From Glycomyces sp. TRM65418 (lineage in GTDB: Bacteria > Actinomycetota > Actinomycetes > Mycobacteriales > Micromonosporaceae), in the NCBI RefSeq assembly GCF_019710475.1, contig NZ_JAJFAX010000014.1, positions 1 through 64,000 on the forward strand: a stretch of DNA of 64,000 bases. Direction: 5' to 3'. A program made the translations under genes and the position numbers. The notes beneath the pieces were generated by a model. The model was not told the DNA's origin, did not search any database, and saw only the letters and a list, made by a program, of their open reading frames with translations. Below, piece after piece: positions 34,022 through 41,733 of this stretch; positions within the stretch are counted from its first letter, which is position 1, and the number at the start of each line of letters is the position of its first letter.

Positions 34022-34077
34022 GGCCGGTCGGGACCGGCCGTGTGACGGCGGACGTTGCACGCGCCACGCAGTGGCGC
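34022..34077 (-). promoter_or_regulatory. Two hairpins just after the distal rpoB promoter
   Basis: GCGCCAC-GCA-GTGGCGC (34061-34077) and GGCCGGT-CGGG-ACCGGCC (34022-34039) would be the first structures in a transcript from the promoter at 34088-34117. They could attenuate read-through into rpoB. Confidence 0.4.
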
Positions 34078-34087
34078 TTGAGGAACT

Positions 34088-34117
34088 AGTTTGCAGGATC
34101 AAGTCACAGTTCGTCAA
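34088..34117 (-). promoter_or_regulatory. Distal rpoB promoter candidate
   Basis: Minus-strand TTGACG (34112-34117), 18 bp, CAAACT (34088-34093). A second TTGACT overlaps it directly upstream. It is 470 bp from the rpoB start codon. Confidence 0.5.
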
Positions 34118-34564
34118 GTCAAGCGTCTAATTCGCCCCGGTGCGCCGCTGCGGCCCCGGCGCCTGGAGCGGGGAGTCCGAAGGGCGCGAAGGACAGTCCA
34201 GAGGCGGGCGAAGCCCAGGACAGCGGGCCTGCGGGCCGATTCGGGAGGCGGCGTGCGGCAGGGGGAACCGGGCTGCGGGAAGCGCCGAGCGAGCGTGGAC
34301 GCCCGGGCGTGTCGCGGCCGGCCCGCCGTGGTGCGCTCCGGCGCGCCGCGGGCGCGTCGAGGGAGCGTTCAGTGCGGGCGCGGGACGCCTTTGCGTCGCC
34401 TGCCGCCGGTCCCGGCCCGCTGTCGCCGGCCGGCTCCGGCCGCATTGCGGCGTCCCGCCCTCGCACCTTCGGCGGCCGGCCATGGAACCGGGTCGCCTCG
34501 CCTGTACAACGAGCCCGCGGCGGAAAGGTGACGCGGATTCGGCTGCGGGGTCCGGACGCAGGGC
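34118..34564. other. Gene-poor 450-bp stretch
   Basis: Nothing convincing is encoded here on either strand. Open frames are of GC-skew type, rich in Arg, Pro, Gly and Ala, with no ribosome binding sites. The stretch ends on the plus side in a proper terminator (34565-34606) that no recognised gene needs, so an untranslated RNA is possible. Confidence 0.3.
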
Positions 34565-34606
34565 GGCCCGGGCCGCGCCCCATCTGCGCGGCCCGGGCCT
34601 TTTCTT
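34565..34606 (+). terminator. Intrinsic terminator on the plus strand without an upstream gene
   Basis: A perfect 14-bp stem (34565-34578 with 34586-34599) is followed on the plus strand by TTTTCTT. In the minus direction there is no T-run, so it is oriented to stop rightward transcription. Confidence 0.65.
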
Positions 34607-34629
34607 CCCCGATAGAGAAGTGGCTTGCC

Positions 34630-34652
34630 GGGCGCCCGTCCCGCGGGCGCCC
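34630..34652 (-). terminator. Terminator of the acidic lipoprotein gene
   Basis: A 9-bp perfect GC stem (34630-34638 with 34644-34652) lies eight bases after the stop codon at 34660. Confidence 0.5.
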
Positions 34653-34659
34653 CCGGTGG

Positions 34660-35922
34660 TTAGGCGTCGAGCAGTTCCTGCGCCTCGGTGATGACGTCCC
34701 GCATGTCCTGCTGCCAGGCGTAGACGTCCTCTTCGATCGCGGTGTAGGCCTTCACGTGGGCCTCGTCGTAGGCTTCCTCGGAGACCTCGGCGTAGCCGAC
34801 CTCCTCGCCGCACTTGCCGAAGTCGACGGCCATCTGGATCTCGTAGGCCTTCCACTCCTCGTACGTGGAGCCCGCGTCCTCGGGGACCGGCGGGACCTCG
34901 ACGTCGGAGTCGCCGGACATGACCATCCCGCGCTCGTCCTCGTCGCTGTTCTGGTAGTAGAGGGCCTCGAAGAACTCCCAGATGGGCAGGCTGTTGTACT
35001 CGGTGAACTCCCAGCCCTCGTAGCCGAGGGGGGTGATGCAGTCGAGGAACCGCCCCTGCACGTCGGCCATCGCCGCGGCGTACTCGGCCTCGATGTCCTC
35101 CCACATGGACTCCTCGCCCTCAGAGCCGTAGACGGGGTTGGTCGGGCGGTACTCCCAGAAGACGTAGGTCTCGTCGCCGCCGTCGCCCTCCCAGGTCTCC
35201 TCGACCATGCGGGGCTCGCCGTAGAGGGCCTCGATCATCTCGAGCTGGCAGCCGCCCGGCTTGGGCTCCTCGTAGCTGTAGTCGTCCTCGATGACGATCT
35301 CGCCGCCGTCGTCCTCTTCCTCGAGTTCTCCCTCGGCGAGTTCCTCCTCGTAGTCCTCCTCGGCCTCGGAGGCCATCATGTCGACGTACTCCTGCTCGCT
35401 GCCCCAGTTGTGCTCGGCGTACTCCTCGCCTTGGTAGGCGACGTACCACGCGTACTGCTCCTCGGGGGCCAGCGCGTCCCAGTCGGTGGTGTCGGGCTCT
35501 TCCCAGTCGTCCTCGTACTCCTCCTCCTGGGCGGCGTAGTAGTCCTCCGCCTCGGGGCTCTCCCAGCCGTCGGGGGCGTTGGCCCACTGGCCGAAGCCGA
35601 ACTCGGCGGCCTCCTCGGAGGGGAGGAGGAACTCCTCGTGGGGGTAGCCCCAGCTGAGGGTGTCCTGCGGGGGCTCTTCCCAGGGCTGCATGCTCCACGG
35701 CTCGTGGACCGTGTGGCCCGCGTCCTCCAGGCAGTTCTGGACGATGCGGAACTCGGCGGCCATGACCTCGCTCTCGATGCGCCGGCTCTCGTTGAGCATC
35801 TCGATGAGGCGCTCCTCTTCGGAAGGCTCCTCTTCGGCGCCGATGCCGAGCATCCCGCAGCCTGCCGTGAGCGCGAGCACGGTGGCCGCGCCGAGCCCGG
35901 CGGCTCCTCTCCTTGCGGACAT
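34660..35922 (-). CDS. Hyperacidic Cys-containing lipoprotein, unknown function
   Basis: A 420-aa secreted lipoprotein I cannot assign. The signal ends in the lipobox LTAGC (Cys 22). The mature chain is extremely rich in Glu and Asp, with many Tyr and Trp, and includes a nearly pure Glu/Asp segment around residues 190-220. Three copies of the motif C-x4-G-[HY] are visible: CLEDAGH (Cys 64), CITPLGY (about 295) and CGEEVGY (about 370). With GGCQLEM (about 225) this gives four Cys that could form two disulfides. The acidity suggests binding of cations or basic wall components. It stands alone between the rpoB leader region and rplL on the minus strand. Confidence 0.75.
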   Translation of the reverse strand: MSARRGAAGLGAATVLALTAGCGMLGIGAEEEPSEEERLIEMLNESRRIESEVMAAEFRIVQNCLEDAGHTVHEPWSMQPWEEPPQDTLSWGYPHEEFLLPSEEAAEFGFGQWANAPDGWESPEAEDYYAAQEEEYEDDWEEPDTTDWDALAPEEQYAWYVAYQGEEYAEHNWGSEQEYVDMMASEAEEDYEEELAEGELEEEDDGGEIVIEDDYSYEEPKPGGCQLEMIEALYGEPRMVEETWEGDGGDETYVFWEYRPTNPVYGSEGEESMWEDIEAEYAAAMADVQGRFLDCITPLGYEGWEFTEYNSLPIWEFFEALYYQNSDEDERGMVMSGDSDVEVPPVPEDAGSTYEEWKAYEIQMAVDFGKCGEEVGYAEVSEEAYDEAHVKAYTAIEEDVYAWQQDMRDVITEAQELLDA

Positions 35923-36029
35923 CGTCCATCTCCTTGCGTCCGGGTGTGTCTACCCGCAAAGACGTGTCGATGGTCCGCTTTCGTTGCAGCCTGTCGGCAT
36001 TCTTCTGAGAAATCTCCACGAACAAGGAA

Positions 36030-36069
36030 ACCGGGCCCGCGCCGCCTGGTGGCGGTGCGGACCCGGTTG
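36030..36069 (-). terminator. rplJL terminator
   Basis: An 18-bp stem with one mismatch and one G-U pair (36030-36047 with 36052-36069), followed in the minus direction by TCCTTGTT, lies 83 bp after the rplL stop. The rest of the 229-bp gap 35923-36151 holds no gene. Confidence 0.75.
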
Positions 36070-36151
36070 CCGTACGAGGGCTGGGAGGCCCCTGTCGTCG
36101 TCCGTCAGGCGCAGCCCGAGGGCTCCGCCGCAGCGGTCGCGGTGTGCGCGA

Positions 36152-36535
<384 letters not shown>

Positions 36536-36569
36536 GGTGTTTCCTTTCTAAAGTCTCGGACCGGTGGCG

Positions 36570-37106
36570 CTACTCGCCACTGGCCGCTTTCTTGTCCTGC
36601 AGCGCCGCACCGAGCCGGGCCACCTGCGAGGCAGGGGCGGCGAGCACGGAGGCGGTCTTCTGCGCAGTGGCTTTCATCGCGCCGGCGAGCTTGGCCAGGA
36701 GCACTTCGCGCGACTCGAGGTCGGCGAGCTTGGTGATCTCTTCGACGGAGAGGGCTTTGCCCTCCATGTAACCGCCCTTGATCACCAGGGATTCGTGCGT
36801 CTTGGCGAAGTTGCGCAGGCCCTTCGCGGCTTCCACCGGGTCGCCTTCGATGAAGGTGATCGCGGTGGGACCGATGAACAGGTCGTCCAGTTCGGTCACG
36901 CCGACCTGGTTGGCAGCACGCTTGGCAAGGGTGTTCTTGGCGACGCGGTAGCGCGCCCCCTCGCCGAGGGAACGCCGCAGCTCGCTGAGCTCCGCAACGC
37001 TCAGTCCTCGGTACTCGGTGAGCACCGTGGCGTTCGCGGTGGAGAAGCGGTCGGCGAGTTCGGCGATGGCGGCCTGCTTGTCCGCCGGGTATTCACGTTC
37101 AGCCAT
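36570..37106 (-). CDS. rplJ: 50S ribosomal protein L10
   Basis: L10 (178 aa) anchors L7/L12 dimers to 23S r[22 protein letters not shown] and [12 protein letters not shown] are conserved. ATG 37104-37106 has a strong AAAGGAGG five bases before it; the in-frame extension upstream lies inside the regulatory leader. Expression is probably autoregulated through that leader. Confidence 0.97.
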   Translation of the reverse strand: MAEREYPADKQAAIAELADRFSTANATVLTEYRGLSVAELSELRRSLGEGARYRVAKNTLAKRAANQVGVTELDDLFIGPTAITFIEGDPVEAAKGLRNFAKTHESLVIKGGYMEGKALSVEEITKLADLESREVLLAKLAGAMKATAQKTASVLAAPASQVARLGAALQDKKAASGE

Positions 37107-37310
37107 AATTCCCTCCTTTCTCGGCTGATCAATCCTCAACCGTTCGCGGAGGCGACAAACAAGAAAGGCGCCCCAGCGGGACGCCTCGTCATTGGGACCT
37201 GAGGCCAACAGCGTTGGCCCACACCATGGTCGCTTCGAGTAGTCGCCCTACGTCGGTCCCGGGTGGTTTACAACCGCACAAGGCGGTGACCGAACGGTCT
37301 TTGGGTTGTG
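37107..37310 (-). promoter_or_regulatory. rplJ leader (L10 leader type)
   Basis: The roughly 200-nt leader before rplJ is highly structured, as expected for an autoregulatory L10(L12) leader. GGGACC near 37253-37258 (minus strand) can pair with GGTCCC near 37193-37198, bringing distant parts together. A terminator-like hairpin follows at 37167-37185. Assignment is from position and structure; I did not fold it or match it to a covariance model. Confidence 0.6.
37167..37185 (-). terminator. Attenuator hairpin before rplJ
   Basis: An 8-bp stem (37167-37174 with 37178-37185, one G-U) with a 3-nt loop, followed in the minus direction by TTTCTTGTTT, lies 61 bases before the rplJ start. It has the form of an intrinsic terminator inside the leader, which points to transcriptional attenuation. 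Confidence 0.65.
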
Positions 37311-37316
37311 GCCTCC

Positions 37317-37322
37317 ATGCTA
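37317..37322 (-). promoter_or_regulatory. Extended -10 of the rplJL promoter
   Basis: Minus-strand TGC-TAGCAT is an extended -10 element. No good -35 is seen because the rplA terminator lies just upstream. The start would be near 37310. Confidence 0.35.
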
Positions 37323-37339
37323 GCAGGCCGAACGCGAAG

Positions 37340-37368
37340 GGCCCCGGCGCAGGAGCTGCGCCGGGGCC
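37340..37368 (-). terminator. rplKA terminator
   Basis: A perfect 13-bp stem (37340-37352 with 37356-37368) with a 3-nt loop lies 17 bp after the rplA stop. Confidence 0.7.
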
Positions 37369-37385
37369 ACGTCACACCGAAGGTG

Positions 37386-38081
37386 CTACTTGAGCTTGAC
37401 CGCCTGCGGGTCGACCGGGATGCCCGGGCCCATGGTGGTGCTGACGGTGACCTTCTTGATGTACACGCCCTTGGAGCTCGCGGGCTTCAGGCGCTGCACC
37501 TCTTCGAGGGCGGCGTTGTAGTTCTCGGCGAGCTGCTCCGCGGAGAAGCTGGTCTTGCCGATCGGCAGGTGCAGGTTGGCGTGCTTGTCCACGCGGAAGG
37601 CGATCTTGCCGGCCTTGATCTCCGAGACGGCCTTGGCGACGTCGGGAGTGACGGTGCCGGTCTTCGGGTTCGGCATGAGACCGCGCGGGCCCAGGATCCG
37701 CGCGATCCGGCCGATCTTGGCCATCTGGTCGGGCGTGGCGACGGCGGCGTCGAAGTCGAGCCAGCCTTCGGAGATCCGCTTGACGAGTTCGTCGGAGCCG
37801 ACCTCGTCGGCGCCGGCGGCGACGGCGGCCTCGGCCTTGTCGCCCTCGGCGAAGACGATCACGCGGACGGTCTTGCCCGTGCCGTGGGGCAGGGAGACGG
37901 TGCCGCGGACGAGCTGGTCGGCCTGACGCGGGTCGACGCCGAGCCGCATGGCGACTTCGACGGTCGCGTCGAACTTGGTCGGCGAGGTCTCCTTGGCGAG
38001 GCCGGCGGCCTCGGCGGGAGCGTAGAGCTGCGACCGGTCGACCTTATTGGCGAGGTCGTTGTACTTCTTGCTGCGCTTCAT
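37386..38081 (-). CDS. rplA: 50S ribosomal protein L1
   Basis: L1 (231 aa) forms the mobile L1 stalk. [32 protein letters not shown] [16 protein letters not shown] and [17 protein letters not shown] are diagnostic. ATG 38079-38081 is preceded by AAGGA. In E. coli L1 represses rplKA translation by binding the leader. Confidence 0.97.
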   Translation of the reverse strand: MKRSKKYNDLANKVDRSQLYAPAEAAGLAKETSPTKFDATVEVAMRLGVDPRQADQLVRGTVSLPHGTGKTVRVIVFAEGDKAEAAVAAGADEVGSDELVKRISEGWLDFDAAVATPDQMAKIGRIARILGPRGLMPNPKTGTVTPDVAKAVSEIKAGKIAFRVDKHANLHLPIGKTSFSAEQLAENYNAALEEVQRLKPASSKGVYIKKVTVSTTMGPGIPVDPQAVKLK

Positions 38082-38106
38082 GTTCCATCCTTCGGATGTC
38101 GTGGTG

Positions 38107-38124
38107 AGGGCGAGCGCTCGCCCT
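38107..38124 (-). promoter_or_regulatory. Palindrome in the rplK-rplA spacer
   Basis: AGGGCGAGC-GCTCGCCCT is a perfect 18-bp palindrome 26 bases before rplA. It could form a hairpin that sets the rplA to rplK ratio. Confidence 0.3.
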
Positions 38125-38178
38125 GCCACAGGGTTGGCGTCGGCGCCGACGTGCGGCCTCCGACTCGTTGGGGGCCTG

Positions 38179-38610
38179 CTAGGCCTCGACCGTGATGCCC
38201 ATCGAGCGGGCGGTGCCGGCGACGATCTGCGCCGCGGCGTCGAGGTCGTTGGCGTTGAGGTCGGGGAGCTTCTTCTCCGCGATCTCGCGCACCTGGGCCT
38301 GGGTCACCTTGCCGACCTTGACGCGGTGGGGCTCGCCCGAGCCCTTGGCGACACCGGCGGCCTTGAGCAGGAGCTTGGCGGCCGGCGGGGTCTTGAGGAT
38401 GAACGTGAACGAGCGGTCCTCGTACACCGTGATCTCAGCGGGGAGCACCTCGCCGCGCTGCGACTCGGTGGCCGCGTTGTAGGCCTTGCAGAACTCCATG
38501 ATGTTGACGCCGTGCTGGCCGAGGGCGGGACCCACCGGCGGAGCCGGGGTGGCCTGGCCACCCGCGAGTTCCAGCTTGAACGTCACAACGGCCTTCTTGT
38601 TGGGAGCCAT
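38179..38610 (-). CDS. rplK: 50S ribosomal protein L11
   Basis: L11 (143 aa) binds the GTPase centre and is the thiostrepton target. The N-terminal proline-rich [25 protein letters not shown] turn-over region (shown in part) and the C-terminal ARSMGI are standard. ATG 38608-38610 has AAGGA just upstream. The upstream in-frame sequence is a repeat-containing spacer, so I do not extend the gene. Confidence 0.97.
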   Translation of the reverse strand: MAPNKKAVVTFKLELAGGQATPAPPVGPALGQHGVNIMEFCKAYNAATESQRGEVLPAEITVYEDRSFTFILKTPPAAKLLLKAAGVAKGSGEPHRVKVGKVTQAQVREIAEKKLPDLNANDLDAAAQIVAGTARSMGITVEA

Positions 38611-38640
38611 CGTGTCCTTCTCTTCCTGGGCTGATTTACG

Positions 38641-38700
38641 GCTCGCAAGCTTCACCGTGACCGGCTGGCTTACCGCTCGCAAGCTTCGCCGTGACTGGCT
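38641..38700. repeat. Two 26-bp direct repeats between nusG and rplK
   Basis: Positions 38641-38666 and 38675-38700 are the same 26-bp sequence with two differences (period 34). They fall in the rplK leader, between the nusG end and the rplK ribosome binding site. Each contains GCTCGCAAGCTTC, itself nearly self-complementary around AAGCTT. Confidence 0.65.
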
Positions 38701-38702
38701 AT

Positions 38703-38721
38703 GCGGGGCCGGAGGCCCCGC
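38703..38721 (-). terminator. Hairpin in the nusG-rplK spacer
   Basis: GCGGGGCC-GGA-GGCCCCGC is a perfect 8-bp stem between nusG and the direct repeats. No T-run follows. It may be a partial terminator or processing site. Confidence 0.35.
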
Positions 38722-38818
38722 CTTACGTGCGCGCGCCTGCGTGAGCAGGCACGCAACCTCTCCAGGGTACCCGCCGCCTGAGCGGGCGCCTGAAGCGAGG
38801 TATGTGAGCTGTGCGGCA

Positions 38819-38837
38819 GCCCGCCGAGTCGGCGGGC
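38819..38837 (-). terminator. Hairpin directly after nusG
   Basis: GCCCGCC-N5-GGCGGGC ends eight bases after the nusG stop. It is short and without a T-run, so termination there may be incomplete. Confidence 0.4.
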
Positions 38838-38844
38838 GGCCGCC

Positions 38845-39579
38845 TCAGAGCTTGGAGACCTGGTTGAAGTTGAGCTCGACCGGGGTCTCGCGGCCGAAGA
38901 TCGAGACGAGCACCTTGAGCTTCTGCTGCTCGGCGTTGATCTCGGCGATCGTGGCCGGCATGGAGGCGAAGGCGCCGTCCACGACGGTGACCGACTCGCC
39001 TTCGGCGAAGTCGACCTTGATGTCGGAGTCGCCGCCGGCGGTCTCGCTCGCGGCCTCGTCCTTGGGCTTCTGCTCCGGCGGGAGCAGCCACTGGATGACC
39101 TCGTCGAGCGGGAGCGGGCTGGGCCGGTCGGTGCGGTCGACGACGCCGACGAAGCCGGTGACGCCGGGGGTGTTGCGCACGACCGAGTAGGACTCGGGGG
39201 TCATCTCCATGCGGACGAGCACGTAGCTGGGGAAGACCTTGGCCTCCACCTTGGAGCGCTTGCCGTTCTTGATCTCCACCTCGGTGTGGGTGGGGACCTC
39301 GATCTGGTAGATGTAGTCCTCCATGTCGAAGGACTGGATCCGGTTCTCCAGGTTGGAGCGCACGCGGTTCTCGAAGCCGGCGTAGGAGTGCAGCACGTAC
39401 CACTCGCCGGGGGCGAAGCGCAGCTTGGCGCGCAGCGCCTCGGCCGGGTCGACCTCGGGTTCCGAGGACTCGGCGACCTCGTCCTCCTCGATCTCCGGCT
39501 CCTCGTCGACGTCCGCGGCCTGCGCCGCTGCGGCCTGCGCCTCGACGTCGTTCTTCAGGGCCTCGTCGAACTCAGACAC
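38845..39579 (-). CDS. nusG: Transcription termination/antitermination factor NusG
   Basis: NusG (244 aa) couples RNA polymerase to Rho or the ribosome. An acidic N-terminal extension of about 55 residues, common in actinobacteria, precedes the NGN domain ([40 protein letters not shown]). The KOW domain follows after a linker of about 35 residues ([11 protein letters not shown], ending LNFNQVSKL). I choose GTG 39577-39579, six bases after GAGAG; a TTG two codons upstream is also open. Confidence 0.95.
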   Translation of the reverse strand: MSEFDEALKNDVEAQAAAAQAADVDEEPEIEEDEVAESSEPEVDPAEALRAKLRFAPGEWYVLHSYAGFENRVRSNLENRIQSFDMEDYIYQIEVPTHTEVEIKNGKRSKVEAKVFPSYVLVRMEMTPESYSVVRNTPGVTGFVGVVDRTDRPSPLPLDEVIQWLLPPEQKPKDEAASETAGGDSDIKVDFAEGESVTVVDGAFASMPATIAEINAEQQKLKVLVSIFGRETPVELNFNQVSKL

Positions 39580-39704
39580 GCTCAACTCTCATTCCGGCTC
39601 GTCCCCGCGCACCGGCGGGGTCCCACGACTCTGGTCTCTCAAATGCGGTGATCCGGGCAGGCGCTTGGCGCCGCGAGCGTCGCCAACACTGCCCTCTAAC
39701 AGCG

Positions 39705-39727
39705 GCGCGCCGGGGAGACCGGCGCGC
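39705..39727 (-). terminator. Terminator or attenuator between secE and nusG
   Basis: A perfect 9-bp GC stem (39705-39713 with 39719-39727) lies 115 bp after the secE stop. Minus-strand TACCCT nearby could be a -10 for nusG, so nusG may be partly independent of secE. The 263-bp gap (39580-39842) has no gene. Confidence 0.45.
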
Positions 39728-39801
39728 GTTGTACCTCTAGGGTAGCCGCTCAGGACGGCGGCGCGTCTCAGGCACCGTCGAACCGGCGCAGGTCACGCGA
39801 T

Positions 39802-39824
39802 CCGCCCGGCCGCGGAGCGGGCGG
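39802..39824 (-). terminator. Hairpin after secE
   Basis: CCGCCCG (39802-39808) pairs with CGGGCGG (39818-39824) 18 bp after the secE stop. Confidence 0.4.
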
Positions 39825-39842
39825 GGCGGCGGGGGGCGCGGC

Positions 39843-40124
39843 TCAGGAGTCGGTGCCGAAGGCCCGGCGGACGAGGTCGCCGAAGAGCAGGTCGAGGCCG
39901 CCGATGTAGGCCATCACGATGCCGACGAAGATCATGACCACGATGGAGTAGGTGATGAGCTGGCGGCGGGTCGGGTAGACGACCTTGCGCAGCTGCTCGA
40001 CGACCTCGCGGAGGAACCGGCCGAGTTTCTTGAAGGGGTTCCGCTCGGCGGTCTTCTCGCCTCGCTTGGGCGTGGGACGACCCTTGTCGGCGGTCGCATC
40101 GGAGCGGCTGGTGTCGTCGGCCAC
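39843..40124 (-). CDS. secE: Preprotein translocase subunit SecE
   Basis: SecE (93 aa) clamps SecY in the membrane. A polar basic N-terminus is followed by the amphipathic helix FLREVVEQLRKVVYPTRRQL and a single membrane segment (about residues 58-80). The start is GTG 40122-40124 with GGAGG eight bases upstream. No tRNA-Trp gene precedes it. SecY is not in the window, as the spc operon ends early. Confidence 0.95.
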   Translation of the reverse strand: MADDTSRSDATADKGRPTPKRGEKTAERNPFKKLGRFLREVVEQLRKVVYPTRRQLITYSIVVMIFVGIVMAYIGGLDLLFGDLVRRAFGTDS

Positions 40125-40196
40125 GTCGGCTTCCTCCAGGGTTCGTCTGATCGGGGCGGTCAGGATTGCAGCATACCGGACCAGCGGGACGCGTCA

Positions 40197-40715
40197 CTAT
40201 CGCGGCGGGGCGCTTCGGCGCTGCTCCTCGAAGCCGGTGCACAGCTCCTTGCGGCGCTCGTTCCATTTCACGCGCAGCGCGCCCATCTCGGCCTTCATGA
40301 ACTCCATGAACGCGGCGGTCTGGATGAGCCGGTCGCGGCCGGGGCCGTCGGGCAGCGTCTCGATGCCGGTGACGGCGGTGTCCTGGTAGCGGTTGAGGAT
40401 CCCGGTGCGGTCGAGCATGATCGAGCCCCAGATGTCCTCGTCGTTGAGCTTGTAGATGTCGGCGCGGGTGGAAGGGCGGCGGCCCTTGATGAGGAGCCCG
40501 GCGGCGATGAGCTCGCGGACGGCCCCGGAGACGGCGGCGAGGCTGATGCCCAGGCCCTCGGCGATCTCGGCGGCGGTGTAGGTCTCGGCGTCGTCGACCA
40601 GGACGTAGCTGAACACGCGCGCGGACATGCGCTGCATGCCGCTGGTGACCATGACCTCGGTGAACTGCTCCACGTACTCCAGCAAGGCCTTTCGTTCGTC
40701 GCTTCGGTGATCCAT
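40197..40715 (-). CDS. GbsR/MarR-like transcriptional regulator of an ABC exporter
   Basis: A 172-aa winged-helix regulator. Residues 1-40 form the dimer helix (YVEQFTEVMVTSGMQRMSAR), then comes the DNA-binding part (YTAAEIAEGLGISLAAVSGAVRELIAAG and a wing RRPSTRADIYKL), then a long C-terminal helical dimer region. This plan is that of GbsR-like MarR-superfamily repressors found beside ABC exporters. ATG 40713-40715 follows AGGGGGAG. It is divergent from the transporter with a shared promoter region and a palindrome over the -35 boxes, so it very probably represses it until a drug or other ligand binds. Confidence 0.8.
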   Translation of the reverse strand: MDHRSDERKALLEYVEQFTEVMVTSGMQRMSARVFSYVLVDDAETYTAAEIAEGLGISLAAVSGAVRELIAAGLLIKGRRPSTRADIYKLNDEDIWGSIMLDRTGILNRYQDTAVTGIETLPDGPGRDRLIQTAAFMEFMKAEMGALRVKWNERRKELCTGFEEQRRSAPPR

Positions 40716-40746
40716 CGCTCCCCCTCTTCGGCACCACGTGCCACAG

Positions 40747-40800
40747 ATGATAGCCGAAGCTGACATAGATTTTACAAATCCTTGAAAAGTGTGTTAGCTT
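40747..40800. promoter_or_regulatory. Back-to-back promoters with a shared operator candidate
   Basis: Plus strand: TTTACA (40771-40776), 18 bp, TAGCTT (40795-40800), which puts the start on the A of ATG 40807. Minus strand: TTGTAA (40772-40777), 19 bp, TATCAT (40747-40752). The two -35 boxes overlap. GATTT-TAC-AAATC (40768-40780) is a perfect inverted repeat centred on them, so one bound repressor could block both promoters. Confidence 0.6.
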
Positions 40801-40806
40801 GAGCGG

Positions 40807-41733
40807 ATGAACGCAGTGATCCGCACTGAGAACCTGGTCAAGCGCTTCGGTCACGTGACCGCGCTCGACCATCTGAACCTCGAAGTGGCGCAAGGGGAGA
40901 CGCACGGCTTCCTCGGCCCGAACGGCGCCGGCAAGTCCACCGCCATCCGCGTCCTCCTCGGCATGCTCCGCTCCGACGAGGGCCGCGCCGAGCTCTTCGG
41001 CCGCGACCCCTGGAAGGACGCCGCCGACCTGCACCGGCGCCTCGCCTACGTCCCCGGCGACGTCGCCCTGTGGCCCGGCCTCACCGGCGGCGAGACCATC
41101 GACCTCCTCGGGCGCCTGCGCGGCGGCGTCGACAAGCGCAAACGCGACGCGCTGCTCGAGCGGTTCGACCTCGACCCGCGCAAGAAGGGCCGCTCCTACT
41201 CCAAGGGCAACCGGCAGAAGGTCGCGCTGGTCGCCGCGTTCGCCGCCGACGTCGACCTGCTGCTGCTCGACGAACCGACCTCCGGGCTCGACCCGCTCAT
41301 GGGCGCCGTCTTCAACGAGTGCGTCAAGGAGGCCGCCGAGGCCGGGCGCACCGTGCTGCTCTCGAGCCACATCATGAGCGAGGTCGAGGCCCTGTGCGAG
41401 CGGGTGAGCATCATCCGCAAGGGCGTCATCGTCGAGACCGGCACGCTCGCCGAGATGCGGCACTTCTCGCGCTCCCGCGTGCGCGCCACCCTCAAGAACC
41501 CCGTGCGGGGCCTGGCGGACCACGACGGCGTCCACGACCTCACCGTGAACGGCCTCGACATCGAGTGCAGCGTCGAGACCGCCGCACTCGACGACGTGCT
41601 CGCGCAGCTGGCCGTCGCCGGCGTCGCGGCCCTCACCTGCGAGCCGCCGTCGCTCGAGGAGATCTTCCTGCGCTTCTACGGCGACGAGCTCGCCGCCTCG
41701 GGCGTCCCGAACGGCGAGGAGAACGGGTCATGA
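40807..41733 (+). CDS. ABC exporter ATP-binding protein
   Basis: A 308-aa drug-exporter-type ATPase. Walker A GPNGAGKST is at 37-45, the signature appears as SKGNRQKVALVAAF, and Walker B is LLLLDEPTSGLDP near 153-166, with the H-loop in LLSSHIMSE. The C-terminal 80 residues form the accessory domain usual in DrrA/CcmA-type exporters. There is no ribosome binding site and the promoter places the transcript start at the ATG, so it is probably translated from a leaderless mRNA. It overlaps the permease gene by ATGA. Confidence 0.9.
   Translation: MNAVIRTENLVKRFGHVTALDHLNLEVAQGETHGFLGPNGAGKSTAIRVLLGMLRSDEGRAELFGRDPWKDAADLHRRLAYVPGDVALWPGLTGGETIDLLGRLRGGVDKRKRDALLERFDLDPRKKGRSYSKGNRQKVALVAAFAADVDLLLLDEPTSGLDPLMGAVFNECVKEAAEAGRTVLLSSHIMSEVEALCERVSIIRKGVIVETGTLAEMRHFSRSRVRATLKNPVRGLADHDGVHDLTVNGLDIECSVETAALDDVLAQLAVAGVAALTCEPPSLEEIFLRFYGDELAASGVPNGEENGS

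Noticed and set aside
34140-34600. RNase P RNA, tmRNA or SRP RNA in the gap before the acidic lipoprotein
   Set aside because: None of the conserved core strings of these RNAs is present; only the terminator supports an RNA here.
40125-40196. tRNA-Trp upstream of secE, as in many actinomycetes
   Set aside because: No cloverleaf or TTCGA arm can be built in the 72-bp gap.
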